Origin: UKL13-3 sp040387195
Lineage (GTDB): Bacteria > Bacteroidota > Bacteroidia > UKL13-3
Length of the DNA stretch: 64,000 nucleotides
Assembly: GCA_040387195.1 (NCBI GenBank)
Contig: JAZKEF010000021.1
Coordinates: 17,386 to 81,385, forward strand
Direction: 5' to 3'
Shown: positions 30,001 to 37,722 of the stretch, piece by piece
Numbering within the stretch: the first letter of the stretch is position 1
Layout: each line of letters begins with the position of its first letter
Position numbers and translations under genes: made by a program
Notes under the pieces: generated by a model
The model's database searches: none
Seen by the model: only the letters and a program-made list of their open reading frames with translations
What the model was told of the DNA's origin: nothing

Positions 30001-32457
30001 TTCAGCTTCCTGGTTACCGATACATTGGTTAACAATGATACCACCAACTATTGGCTGGCTTACGACATCTCTGCGAGCGCGGTATTTACACATACTGCTG
30101 ATGCGCGATTTGACAGTTTATTCTCGTTAACTGCATGGCAAATTCCTGCGGTATCCAATCCTGCAGGTAATGTGTTAATTGATGTTTCGATGACTTATGT
30201 AAGTTCAACTGTAACACAAAATATCACTTCAAAAGTAGAACAAGGAAGTGTCAACAATCAGATTGTTGGGTTACAGGTTGTGACTTCAGTTTCAGGTTCA
30301 CCTATAAATGTAACTGCAATGGATGTGGCTACAACAGGAACAACCGCATTGGGCAACATCACCAACCTGAAAGTTTGGTATACAGGAACCAGTAATACAT
30401 TTGCAACCACCACACAGTTTGGAACTACTGTTGCAGCACCAGCCGCAACACAAACTGTTACCGGAGCAATGCCTGTTTCCAATGGAACCAACTATTTCTG
30501 GATTACTTATGATATCCCTGCAACTGCAACCTTAGCGACTGTGGTAGACGCGGCTGTTACATCTGTAACAATCGGAGGTACACCTCAAGCACCTACCGTA
30601 ACTGCACCAGCAGGTAACCGTGAAATCAGGATTCCTTATTGCAACACTGCCTTACATACCAATGCCTGTACTAGTGATGACTACATTCAAAATGTTTCAA
30701 CTACAGGAGGTTCAACAAATATTTCGAACCTGCTTTCAGGCTGTAATGGTATGCTGGATAATTACATCAACTATCCTAACCAGGTGGTAACTATTCCGCA
30801 AGGAGGAAGCTTTACCATCAACTACCAGGCATTCGCTGCTTTTGCTCAAGGATTCAAAATCTTCATTGACTTTAATGGTGATGGCGACTTTTTTGGTGCC
30901 GGTGAAGAGGTTGCTGCAGCTCCTGCTGCTACCACAATGAATTCAAGCGTAATCACTGTTCCTTTGAATGCTTTATTGGGAGTTACACGTTTAAGGGTTC
31001 GTTGTGCATACAATGCCATTCCGGTAGACGCATGCTCACTTGAAAATTGGGGAGAAACTGAGGATTACAGTATCAATATCACCCCTGCTCCTGCTCCAAC
31101 TACATACGTTTGGAACCAAACTGCTCCTGCAGCATTCGCAACTGCAGCCAACTGGACTCCGGCACGTAGTGCACGTAACTTAAACGACCGCCTCGTATTT
31201 AACGGTGGTGGTGCAGTTACTGTTAATACCGTTACGGCAGATGCAGTTGCTTCAATCACCGTTGACAATGCTACCATTGTAACAATGGCTGCAGCTACTC
31301 CGGTAATAGTGAATGCTAAAGATAGTTTGAAACTTACTTCAGGCAGAATTATTACAGGCAATAACATTAATCTTACATTAGGGTCATCTGCCACTTCTAC
31401 CGGTGTGTTAACCGGAACAGGAACCGTGCAGGGATTATTCACCAGATGGATTAATGTAACTGCCGCTACCTATGCATTCCCAATGATTTCGGGAACAAAC
31501 AGCCGTGCAGCAACTGTTGCCTTCACCACTGCTCCTACTTCAGGTGGTACATTAACTGTATCATTTATGACCGGAACCCCGGGTACTACCGGTTTACCTG
31601 TAACAGATGGAGCATTGTCGCTTGACAAGGTTGCCAGTGAAGGCGTTTGGAGCTTAATGGCTGGTAACGCCTTAACAGGTGGAACTTACACTATTACAGC
31701 TAACGCTCAGAATATTGCAGGTGTTTCCAATCTGCCGGGTATTGCACTGGTTTCACGTACTACGAACACTGCACCATGGACAGCTCCGGGTATAAGAGTA
31801 ACGACTACAGGAACTGTTTCAGCCATGGTAATGTCCCGTACCGGACTAACTGTCTTCGGTGAATTGGGTATTGCATCTGATGCTTCAAATGTGTTACCTG
31901 TTAAATTGATATCGTTTACTGCAACCGCCAAAACCAAGGATGTGATGTTGAATTGGGCAACTGCCACTGAAACCAACAACCAGGGCTTTGAAGTTGAAAA
32001 ATCAATTGACGGACGTTCGTTTAGCAAAACCGGAGCCTTTGTAAAAGGAGCAGGTAACAGCAAAACGATGAACAATTATGCCCTAGTTGATGTAGATGCA
32101 TTTACCAAGGCAAAAGTGTTGTACTACCGTTTAAAACAAGTTGACTTTGATGGTGCATATACATACTCTCCGATTGTTAAAGTTTCGGCTGCTGCTATGG
32201 GTCTCAATGCCCTTTCAGTATTCCCGAATCCTTACAATACCGCTTATGAAGTATCATTTAATGCTTTAACCGAAGGTGTTGTTGCAATTGAAATGACCGA
32301 TCTTCAAGGACGGGTGATTACAAGCCAATCATCAACCACTGCAGTTGGTGAGAATACCATCTCGATGGACAATGTAAGTACTGTGCAAGCAGGAATCTAC
32401 TTTGTTCGTGTAACAAAAGATGGAGAATCAACTGTAATCAAGCTGGTGAAAAACTAG
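24067..32457 (+). CDS. Giant T9SS-secreted repeat protein (beta-helix, BNR-associated and GEVED domains)
   Basis: A 2796-residue secreted or cell-surface protein. Order: signal peptide (1-26, ending THAQ); right-handed parallel beta-helix-like region (about 30-545, many NN-turn repeats); eight BNR_assoc_N-like domains in pairs (starting near 548, 699, 1010, 1152, then two further pairs to about 2190); four GEVED domains starting near 848, 1301, 1754 and 2191, three with WGETEDY and the third with GSGECQDY; a beta-sandwich region (about 2350-2620); an Fn3-like region with LISFTATAKTKDVMLNWATA; and a type A T9SS sorting domain (about 2713-2796, VFPNPYNTAYEV to the terminal KLVKN). GEVED domains 1 and 2 are nearly identical. 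Adhesion, matrix or glycan interaction is likely; no catalytic motif is visible. It appears monocistronic with its own terminator. Confidence 0.9.
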   Translation: MKTTNTIKKLAFVVSLMFAALFQTHAQVSLTATAGTTGPTAYTTVNAALAAITAGTHQGAIIITISANTTEPAYSAANQLLASGVGTAIYQSVKIVPVGNVTVSSSTLTGGRGLLEFIGADSITIDGDDPLTAGTRNLTFQLNTGTTTYTSALRFSSASSTGNGCRDVTVKNCIIIGSRNSATANNIGFGITSNGVSNAALSSVTTGAADNDNMRIENNEFRRCHYGFHSYGIAAYVSDSLVVRNNKFGSGTSAQNIGLWGIYTGYTATYVNSGSAVIEGNEIQVGDYGTGGYSVNIAAINLVAGNAGATIRNNYIHDVNQPSTGGYGAYGIFISNGTFNDSMSVYNNIIRDIKMYPYQTSSPNNWMAMGVYINNVVVGLKFNHNTIVMNQQLNPNPIYSSYCVAIASSMAFKEFNNNILVNNHSSAEGIAVYANSTANFSGSSMDRNNYYVAPGSRLGYYSGNQTTLAAWKTATSKDSNSFNVIPPFVSATDLRLQPAAKTALESGGAPTSVMVDIDGDVRPGPAGSTQGGGTAPDIGADEADMKLDIYGIDSTGVDQITGLVSAGNTNKQVVRIRTYVSGSTGLPLSLSSMVLNTAGSTSALDIAAANVYYTGSNATFSTATQFGTTVASPSGSFTVTGTQSLPVGINYFWVAYDVSPTAVTANVLDVRLDSIQVLGNYYLPSNGSPAGNLQIMPPMTYISSTVTQNATSKIEQGSSNNQIVGVQIVTSPTGAPISLTNFDVPTIGTTALTDILRLKIWSTGNSNVFATTNQFGTTVDTPAATQSISGNMSLTNGVNYFWITYDIPATATLANVVDAAVTSVTVGGIAQVPTVTTPAGSREIRMPYCPSSPGNTGDEEIFNVTFGTLNNSSTCTTLAPGPGSVLELYSNYTTSVPAPNVLKGTSVPFSLTKGTCGGFYGEVVAVYIDFNQNGVLTDAGENVLMTPNATGFLGQIISANITIPCNASLGETRMRVVYEEGFTGPACGGYSWGETEDYTINILDNPAVLNHTTAQQQTGTVAPGTTDRQILRIPVRINGCGVSTATELRFTNTSTTAADITSAKLYRTAGSIFNTTTLVATIASPVGQFSFLVTDTLINNDTTNYWLAYDVSASATLSNTADARFDSLFVLGNWNTPTVSNPTGGVVINAPMTYVSSTATQTLTSKVETGSIHNRIVGLQVVTSAIGSPINVTNIDVATTGTTSLTDITNLKVWYTGNSSTFDTTFQFGATVATPIATHSIAGMQPLTNGTNYFWVTYNIPTAAVLANVVDGEVTSVTVGASAQIPTVTAPTGNREIRAPYCPSSPGNTGDEEIFNVTFGTLNNSSTCTTLAPGPGSVVELYANYTTSVPAPNVLRGTSVPFSMTKGTCGGFYGEIIGVYIDYNQNGLFTDPGETAFLSTVATGTMNQIISSNIVIPCNASLGATRMRVVYEEGTTAPVCGGYSWGETEDYMVNILDNPAAFSYTTAQQQTGNVAPGASDRPVLRVPLRINGCGFNTANDLRFTNTSTSAGDITAAKLYRTTGNTFNTTKLVASVPSPVGQFSFLVTDTLVNNDTTNYWLAYDISASATVSNVADARFDSVFVMGNWQVPAVSNPAGSVLIASPMTYVSSTVTQNIVTKVEQGSSNNQIVGVQVVTSAIGSAINVTNIDVAATGTTNLTDITNLKVWYTGSSNSFATTTQFGTTIATPAATQSIAGSQPLVNGTNYFWVTYDISVAAVLTNAIDAEVTSVTVGGTAQVPTVTAPVGNRQIRAAYCVPTHAGGNFVTNVQFGTMNNTPGAPPTSWYRLFPQTAATTTSLTRGLSTNLTITYDNASIGSIWIDFNDDGVLAASEWTQLGTASAAGTYAIAVPCSAVLGEVRMRIRSRAQGSPNGAGDACTGFGSGECQDYTITITDNPLVFNYTTAEQQTAIVAPGTTDVKILRVPVRANGCGVATVTDMRFTNTSPTASDITAAKLYRTTGSTFNTTTLLGTIVSPTGQFSFLVTDTLVNNDTTNYWLAYDISASAVFTHTADARFDSLFSLTAWQIPAVSNPAGNVLIDVSMTYVSSTVTQNITSKVEQGSVNNQIVGLQVVTSVSGSPINVTAMDVATTGTTALGNITNLKVWYTGTSNTFATTTQFGTTVAAPAATQTVTGAMPVSNGTNYFWITYDIPATATLATVVDAAVTSVTIGGTPQAPTVTAPAGNREIRIPYCNTALHTNACTSDDYIQNVSTTGGSTNISNLLSGCNGMLDNYINYPNQVVTIPQGGSFTINYQAFAAFAQGFKIFIDFNGDGDFFGAGEEVAAAPAATTMNSSVITVPLNALLGVTRLRVRCAYNAIPVDACSLENWGETEDYSINITPAPAPTTYVWNQTAPAAFATAANWTPARSARNLNDRLVFNGGGAVTVNTVTADAVASITVDNATIVTMAAATPVIVNAKDSLKLTSGRIITGNNINLTLGSSATSTGVLTGTGTVQGLFTRWINVTAATYAFPMISGTNSRAATVAFTTAPTSGGTLTVSFMTGTPGTTGLPVTDGALSLDKVASEGVWSLMAGNALTGGTYTITANAQNIAGVSNLPGIALVSRTTNTAPWTAPGIRVTTTGTVSAMVMSRTGLTVFGELGIASDASNVLPVKLISFTATAKTKDVMLNWATATETNNQGFEVEKSIDGRSFSKTGAFVKGAGNSKTMNNYALVDVDAFTKAKVLYYRLKQVDFDGAYTYSPIVKVSAAAMGLNALSVFPNPYNTAYEVSFNALTEGVVAIEMTDLQGRVITSQSSTTAVGENTISMDNVSTVQAGIYFVRVTKDGESTVIKLVKN
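26608..30636 (+). repeat. Three tandem coding modules of about 1.36 kb
   Basis: The YC start of each GEVED domain falls at 26608, 27967, 29326 and 30637. The first two spacings are exactly 1359 bp (453 codons) and the third is 1311 bp. Each module is GEVED plus two BNR-associated domains. DNA identity is high between modules 1 and 2, for example around 26620-26760 and 27980-28120, and the third GEVED has diverged. This indicates duplication by recombination within the gene. Confidence 0.85.
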
Positions 32458-32483
32458 TTTCGATCACTTATTCTTTTTTTAAC

Positions 32484-32519
32484 AAGAGGCAAACCTTAAC
32501 CGGTTTGCCTCTTTTGTTT
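32484..32519 (+). terminator. Intrinsic terminator of the giant surface protein gene
   Basis: Perfect 12-bp stem aagaggcaaacc (32484-32495) with ggtttgcctctt (32502-32513), 6-nt loop, followed by TTGTTT. It lies 27 bp after the stop codon. Confidence 0.85.
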
Positions 32520-32563
32520 AATATGATAAATCACAGGTATTAGTTAGAATCAAGTATTTACCA

Positions 32564-32571
32564 TATATTTG
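32564..32571 (+). promoter_or_regulatory. Candidate -7 element of the DEAD-box helicase gene
   Basis: TATATTTG matches TAnnTTTG exactly. It predicts a start near 32578 and a leader of only about 18 nt before the TTG start codon at 32596. No exact TTTG lies 19 nt upstream. Confidence 0.4.
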
Positions 32572-32595
32572 CCGCTCATTTTATAAAAAAGTACT

Positions 32596-34485
32596 TTGAT
32601 AACATTTAACGAACTGGGTTTAGACACGTCCGTTCTAAACGCCATCTCGGAGATGGGTTTTACAAATCCTACTCCAGTTCAGGAACAGTCCATTCCTGTA
32701 TTTTTAGAGACCGAAAGAGACATTTTGGCCCTTGCACAAACCGGAACCGGTAAAACAGCAGCATTTGGCTTGCCACTATTGCAAAAGATTGACTTCAACA
32801 GCAAAACCACGCAAGCTCTTATTATTTGTCCAACACGTGAGCTTTGCCTCCAGATTTCCAAAGACTTGGGAAACTACAGCAAATTCATTAAAGGTGTGAA
32901 TATTGCAGCCGTTTATGGCGGATCGAGCATTACCCAACAAATTGACCAACTCAGACGCGGAGCACAAATTATTGTTGCTACCCCCGGCCGATTGATGGAT
33001 TTAATGGACCGTAAGGCCGTTAAAATCCAAAACATCAACTTTGTTGTTTTGGACGAAGCCGATGAAATGCTAAACATGGGTTTCAGAGATGATATTGAAC
33101 AAATATTATCCGTTACTCCGGTTGAAAAACGAGTTGCATTGTTTAGTGCTACCATGCCTAAACAAGTAAAACAAATTGCCGATGTGTATTTGAAAGATCC
33201 GGTAGAAATTACCGTAGGTCGTAAAAATACAGCCAACGTAAACATTACTCACGAATACGCAGTGGTGCATGCTAAAGATAAAGTAGCTGCATTAAAACGT
33301 GTATTGGATTACACCAGCGACCATTTTTATGGTATTGTATTTTGCCAAACTAAAAACGAAACACAGGACATCAGCGATAAATTGATTCGCGATGGATACA
33401 ATGCCGACTGTTTACACGGTGACCTGAGCCAGGGACAACGTGAAAAAGTAATGAGCCGTTTCCGTCACCATGCCATCAAAATTTTGTTGGCAACAGACGT
33501 AGCGGCGCGTGGTATTGACGTTACAGGTATTACCCACGTTGTACATTACCATTTGCCGGATGATATTGAAAACTACACACACCGTAGTGGACGTACCGCC
33601 CGTGCAGGTAAAACAGGTATTTCGTTTACCTTGTTAAACATGCGTGAGCAATACCGCTTACGTGAAATCGAAAAATTGATCGGAACACAGTTCAAGAAAA
33701 TTTTAATCCCTTCGGCTACCGAAGTGCGTGATAAAAAATTGATTGCCTTTACCGATACCATCAAAAACTGTGAAATTGAAGATTCAATCTTTGACAAAAC
33801 AGTATTGGACGGTTTAGAGCCATTGATGGAACTGAGCAAGGAAGAGTTAGTGAAAAAGATGCTTTCGTTGGAGTTGAGACGATTCTCTGATGAATACTTA
33901 AATGCTCCCGACTTAAACGTTGGCGAGCGCTCATCAGCCGACAGAGGCGACAGAGCTTCACGTGATGGTGGTGCACCGAGAGAAAGAGCTTATGGTTCTA
34001 GTCAAGGTACACGCTTATTCGTAAGCATCGGTCAGAAAGACGGATTAGACATTAGTACACTGAAAGAATTTATTACCACAACTACAGGTATCGCAACAGC
34101 GGAAATTCACCGCGTGGATGTAAAGGGTGTTTATTCATTTGTGAACATTGATGAAGGAAACGTAGAAAAAGTAATGAAGTCATTGCACGGAAGCGAATTC
34201 AAAGGCCGTCAGGTTCGTGTTGAAGTTTCAGGTAATGCAAATGATAGCGGAAGAACACGTAGTTCTGAAGGCGGAGGAAGATCATACGGTGGCGGTGGAA
34301 GAGGCGGATACGGTGGTGGTGATCGTGGTGGAAGATCAGGCGGAGGCTACAGCAGAGGCGGTGATCGCGGTGGCGATAGAGGTGGAAGTGGAGAAAGAAG
34401 CCGTTCATCATATGGTGGTGGCGAGCGTAGAAGAAGCGAAGGTAGCGGAGGTAGCGGAGGCGACAGAAGAAGACGCTCTTACTAA
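32596..34485 (+). CDS. DEAD-box ATP-dependent RNA helicase with DbpA domain and RGG tail
   Basis: RNA helicase of 629 residues, likely acting in ribosome assembly or cold-adapted RNA remodelling (CsdA/DeaD-like). Q motif FNELGLDTSVLNAISEMGF, Walker A AQTGTGKT at 47-54, DEAD at 153-156, SAT in ALFSATMPKQ, and motif VI HRSGRTARAGKTG. A DbpA RNA-binding domain follows at about 470-545 (TRLFVSIGQKDGLDISTLKE). The last 80 residues are Gly/Arg/Ser-rich RGG-type repeats. The start must be TTG: an in-frame TAA sits at 32584-32586 and no ATG or GTG follows before the Q motif. A hairpin terminator follows. Confidence 0.95.
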   Translation: MITFNELGLDTSVLNAISEMGFTNPTPVQEQSIPVFLETERDILALAQTGTGKTAAFGLPLLQKIDFNSKTTQALIICPTRELCLQISKDLGNYSKFIKGVNIAAVYGGSSITQQIDQLRRGAQIIVATPGRLMDLMDRKAVKIQNINFVVLDEADEMLNMGFRDDIEQILSVTPVEKRVALFSATMPKQVKQIADVYLKDPVEITVGRKNTANVNITHEYAVVHAKDKVAALKRVLDYTSDHFYGIVFCQTKNETQDISDKLIRDGYNADCLHGDLSQGQREKVMSRFRHHAIKILLATDVAARGIDVTGITHVVHYHLPDDIENYTHRSGRTARAGKTGISFTLLNMREQYRLREIEKLIGTQFKKILIPSATEVRDKKLIAFTDTIKNCEIEDSIFDKTVLDGLEPLMELSKEELVKKMLSLELRRFSDEYLNAPDLNVGERSSADRGDRASRDGGAPRERAYGSSQGTRLFVSIGQKDGLDISTLKEFITTTTGIATAEIHRVDVKGVYSFVNIDEGNVEKVMKSLHGSEFKGRQVRVEVSGNANDSGRTRSSEGGGRSYGGGGRGGYGGGDRGGRSGGGYSRGGDRGGDRGGSGERSRSSYGGGERRRSEGSGGSGGDRRRRSY

Positions 34486-34500
34486 AACATAGTTTATAAA

Positions 34501-34530
34501 AATGCCGGTGTAACAGCCGGCATTTTTTTT
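34501..34530 (+). terminator. Intrinsic terminator of the DEAD-box helicase gene
   Basis: Perfect 8-bp stem aatgccgg (34501-34508) with ccggcatt (34517-34524), 8-nt loop, then a run of T through 34530. Confidence 0.88.
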
Positions 34531-34570
34531 GCCCTTTGCACAACGACTATTCGTTGCGTATATTCGGATT

Positions 34571-35302
34571 ATGAAAAGATTCACCACACTTATGGTGATT
34601 GCATTTGCTTTATGTTGTGCAAACACCTATGCCCAAACAAAAATATACCACTCCTCTTCTGGCGAAATAATCTTCTCATTTGCCACCATCCAAAAAGGTG
34701 GCAACCAAATAGAGAGTAACCTGCGGTGGTCGCCCGTATTTAATTTTCAGGTACTCAAGAATTATGACTTCTCACAACACGTTGGATTCTTTCACGGCCT
34801 TGCCATTCGGAATGTTGGATTTATTTATGATGTACCCGGCACCGATACCCTTAAAAAACACAGGACCTATAATTTAGGCATTCCCGTTGGACTTAAAATT
34901 GGCAACCTGAAAAGAGGAATGTTTCTGTATGGTGGATATGAATTTGAATTGCCTTTTCATTACAAGGAAAAACTGTTCATCAATGACGATAAAAAAGATA
35001 TAACCAGTGTTTGGTTTGCCAACCGGGTATACTGGTACACCCAATCGGTGTTTGTAGGAATCAACTTTCCCCGAGGGTTTAACCTTAAATTTAAATATTA
35101 CCTGGATGGCTTTTTTAACAAGGATTATGCTGAAACCATCAATGGCGTGCGCAGCAAACCCTTTGCAGATTTTGATGTCAACGTTTTTTATATCGCAATC
35201 AACTGGAATGTGTTTAAGGATATCAAAACATACGGAAAAGGAAGAAAAACCAGGCCGCAAAAACCTGAGGAAAATGCTTACAGCTTTAATACTAGTAAAT
35301 AA
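34571..35302 (+). CDS. Exported beta-strand-rich protein of unknown function
   Basis: A 243-residue protein with a signal peptide (MKRFTTLMVIAFALCCANTY, cleavage after YAQ). The ATG at 34571 is chosen because it starts at the signal sequence; an upstream in-frame codon falls in the previous terminator. The mature part has alternating hydrophobic and aromatic strands (VGFFHGLAIRNVGFIYDV, YNLGIPVGLKIGNLKRGMF, LYGGYEFELPFHYK, VFVGINFPRGFNLKFKYYL), as in small outer-membrane beta-barrels of Bacteroidota. The C-terminal 30 residues are basic and polar rather than ending in an aromatic strand. I do not recognise a specific family. Convergent with lutB. Confidence 0.75.
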   Translation: MKRFTTLMVIAFALCCANTYAQTKIYHSSSGEIIFSFATIQKGGNQIESNLRWSPVFNFQVLKNYDFSQHVGFFHGLAIRNVGFIYDVPGTDTLKKHRTYNLGIPVGLKIGNLKRGMFLYGGYEFELPFHYKEKLFINDDKKDITSVWFANRVYWYTQSVFVGINFPRGFNLKFKYYLDGFFNKDYAETINGVRSKPFADFDVNVFYIAINWNVFKDIKTYGKGRKTRPQKPEENAYSFNTSK

Positions 35303-35355
35303 TGTAGCGTCTTGTAGTGTGTTACGCAGTTGTCATCTTTTCGCAACAGAGATTC

Positions 35356-36729
35356 CTACTTCTGCCCAAACTGTTCTCTCCATAGCTGATTAAAGGAGCG
35401 CTCAGCTAATTTTGGAAACTCTCTTCTTTCGCCCCATGATGTTTTGAAAAACGAGTTGAGCATAAACTGTTTGATGGATGTTCCCTTGTTCATGTTTTTA
35501 CGCGCCAACACAATTTTTTTCCAACTAAACCACATCAGTTTTTCGCTATTTTTGGCCAGACCGTTGTTTACCACATCCCGCCTGTTGCGCAACAAGTGGT
35601 TGTGAATATCAATTTTTACCGGGCAAATATCAGTGCATTTACCGCACAAGGTTGAGGCATTGCTTAAATGTTTATAGTCGTCAAGCCCTTTCATGATGGG
35701 CGTTATCACAGCACCGATCGGACCGGTATAGGCTGTTCCGTATGCATGCCCTCCGATTGTTTGAAACACCGGACACACATTGCTGCATGCACCACATTTA
35801 ATACAAGCCAATGCCTGACGCTGATCAGGCTGTGCCAGTAAGTTAGAACGGCCGTTGTCGATTAAAATCACAATAAACTCTCTGGGACCATCTACATCTT
35901 CATTGCTTCGTGGCCCCACAATGGTGTTGTATGCGGTGAGGTGCTGACCTGTTCCATATGTTGCCAATAGTGGCAACAACAGATCCAGATCATTCATCGT
36001 AGGCACAATCCGTTCAATTCCGGCCAGTACAATATGCGTGTGTACAAAAGACGTTGCCAGCCTGGCGTTGCCTTCATTTTCCGTGATGGCTATCATCCCA
36101 CTATCCGCAATCAAAAAATTAGCCCCACTGATTCCAATATCTGCTTTTACAAACTTATCGCGAAGTTCATTGCGTACATCATTGCTCAGTTCTTCTGCAG
36201 AGGCTTCGAGTGATGAGCTGATCTTATCATTCAGCAACCTTGCAATTTCCTGACGGCTTTTATGCATGGCCGGAGTAACACCATGAAAAGGTTTTTCACC
36301 GGCCATATCAACAATAAACTCTCCGAGGTCCGTTTCGTATAACTGAACACCATTTTTGCGCAAATGTTCGTTCAATCCTATTTCTTCTCCAATATTGGTC
36401 TTGCTTTTGACAATACTTTTTGCATTGCGCTTTTTCACAATCTGATCAATCTCCTGTAAGGCTGTTTCCGAATCGTTTGCCCAGAGCACTTTTCCTCCTC
36501 TTCGCATAATGCTTGCTTCAAACTCAATGAGGTATTTATCCAGATTCTCGATAACCTTCCAACGGATGTAGGCAGCCCTGTCGCGCGCCAACTCCAGATT
36601 GGAAAACTGATTCACTCCATGCTTCAGGCTAGTTTCATATTGCTCCACGGCATGATGCACCTTTTGGTGCATATCCCTGTTGAATGCAGTTTGACCTGTG
36701 GCTTGTAAAAATTCTTCTTTGGGGCGCAT
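35356..36729 (-). CDS. lutB: LutB/LldF-type iron-sulfur lactate oxidation protein
   Basis: Iron-sulfur subunit of the LutABC L-lactate oxidation system. An LUD domain (about 60-290) contains KSKTNIGEEIGLNEHLRKNG, GANFLIADSGMIAITENEGN and VGPRSNEDVDGPREF. Two ferredoxin-type clusters follow: CIKCGACSNVCPVF and CGKCTDICPVKID. ATG at 36729 is preferred to the GTG at 36759, which overlaps the panC stop. LutA and LutC genes are not adjacent; upstream on the same strand is panC, separated by 26 bp. The family is clear, but without its partners the pathway role is inferred. Confidence 0.88.
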   Translation of the reverse strand: MRPKEEFLQATGQTAFNRDMHQKVHHAVEQYETSLKHGVNQFSNLELARDRAAYIRWKVIENLDKYLIEFEASIMRRGGKVLWANDSETALQEIDQIVKKRNAKSIVKSKTNIGEEIGLNEHLRKNGVQLYETDLGEFIVDMAGEKPFHGVTPAMHKSRQEIARLLNDKISSSLEASAEELSNDVRNELRDKFVKADIGISGANFLIADSGMIAITENEGNARLATSFVHTHIVLAGIERIVPTMNDLDLLLPLLATYGTGQHLTAYNTIVGPRSNEDVDGPREFIVILIDNGRSNLLAQPDQRQALACIKCGACSNVCPVFQTIGGHAYGTAYTGPIGAVITPIMKGLDDYKHLSNASTLCGKCTDICPVKIDIHNHLLRNRRDVVNNGLAKNSEKLMWFSWKKIVLARKNMNKGTSIKQFMLNSFFKTSWGERREFPKLAERSFNQLWREQFGQK

Positions 36730-36755
36730 GTGATAATTCAAAGTAACAACAATTA

Positions 36756-37607
36756 TCACGAATCCCTTAAGAGCATATTGTCAATTAACCTCACATTTCC
36801 ACACCATGTTGCAATTAATGCTACATATTTCCTGTTTGGCAACAGTTTATCGGCAGGTTTTAGCGAGTCCTTTTCCACCACGGCAATATATTCGGGTTTC
36901 ATGATGCTGCTTTTGAGGAGGAGTTGTTCAGCCCCGGCAACCAATTGAGATACTTCTTGTGTTTCTTGTTGTTGTTTGATATAAGAGAGTGCATCAAATA
37001 TGAGCAGGGCATCCTTACGCCCGGCATCACTTAAACGCACATTGCGGGAGCTCATCGCCAATCCATCCTTTTCCCTGAGTGTAGGGCAAACATGGAGGTT
37101 CACTCCCATCTCAAACCGTTTAATCATCTCGCCAATCACGGCACATTGCTGAAAATCTTTTTGTCCGAAATAAGCTGAATGAGGTTCCACCACTTCAAAA
37201 AGTTTCTTCACAATGGTAATCACACCATCAAAATGCCCGGGCCGGAAAGCACCTTCAAGGCTATCGGTGATATGATCCCATTCATAATGTCCGGTGGCAA
37301 ATCCATCCGGATACATTTGTGCAGCCTCCGGGTGAAACAAAATACTGCATCCGGACGCCTCCAGCAACTCAATATCCCGTTCCATTGTTCGTGGATATTT
37401 TACCAGATCCTCCTGATTATTGAACTGAGTTGGATTTACAAAAATGCTTGCCACCGTAACTTCATGATTAGCAATGCTTTCATGAACCAAAGCGATATGT
37501 CCCTGATGCAATGCACCCATGGTTGGAACAAAACCAATAGTATCTCCTTTCAGCCTTTGGCTGTTAAGATAAGCCCTCAGCGGAGCAATTTCTTTGAACA
37601 ATAACAA
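36756..37607 (-). CDS. panC: Pantothenate synthetase
   Basis: Joins pantoate and beta-alanine with ATP to make pantothenate for coenzyme A. The 283 residues are of normal length. Nucleotide-binding signature GFVPTMGALHQGHIALV, then SIFVNPTQFNNQEDL, the pantoate-binding segment HFDGVITIVKKLFEVV, FGQKDFQQCAVI, and KDGLAMSSRNVRLS with the KMSKS-like loop. It is divergent from the GT5-like gene and upstream of lutB. Confidence 0.96.
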   Translation of the reverse strand: MLLFKEIAPLRAYLNSQRLKGDTIGFVPTMGALHQGHIALVHESIANHEVTVASIFVNPTQFNNQEDLVKYPRTMERDIELLEASGCSILFHPEAAQMYPDGFATGHYEWDHITDSLEGAFRPGHFDGVITIVKKLFEVVEPHSAYFGQKDFQQCAVIGEMIKRFEMGVNLHVCPTLREKDGLAMSSRNVRLSDAGRKDALLIFDALSYIKQQQETQEVSQLVAGAEQLLLKSSIMKPEYIAVVEKDSLKPADKLLPNRKYVALIATWCGNVRLIDNMLLRDS

Positions 37608-37690
37608 ACTAGTATATTAATTATCTGATAGTTATGTAAAACACTGAAAAGAATGTGGGCGAATATTACTGCATTTCTTTGAAAAAGGCG

Positions 37691-37698
37691 TAATTTTG
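37691..37698 (+). promoter_or_regulatory. Candidate -7 element of the GT5-like gene
   Basis: TAATTTTG matches TAnnTTTG exactly and would give a leader of about 20 nt before the ATG at 37723. No TTTG at the expected -33 position. Confidence 0.35.
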
Positions 37699-37722
37699 TA
37701 TACTTTTTTTAGCACAAAGTAT

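Noticed and set aside
24510..32075. Many antisense open frames within the giant surface protein gene
   Set aside because: They are by-products of Thr/Ala/Val-rich repeated codons, recur in each module at the same offset, and have no start context or family resemblance.
34199..34543. Frames opposite and alternate to the RGG tail of the DEAD-box helicase
   Set aside because: Their His/Arg or Val/Ala/Glu repeats come from the gga/ggt-rich tail in other frames.
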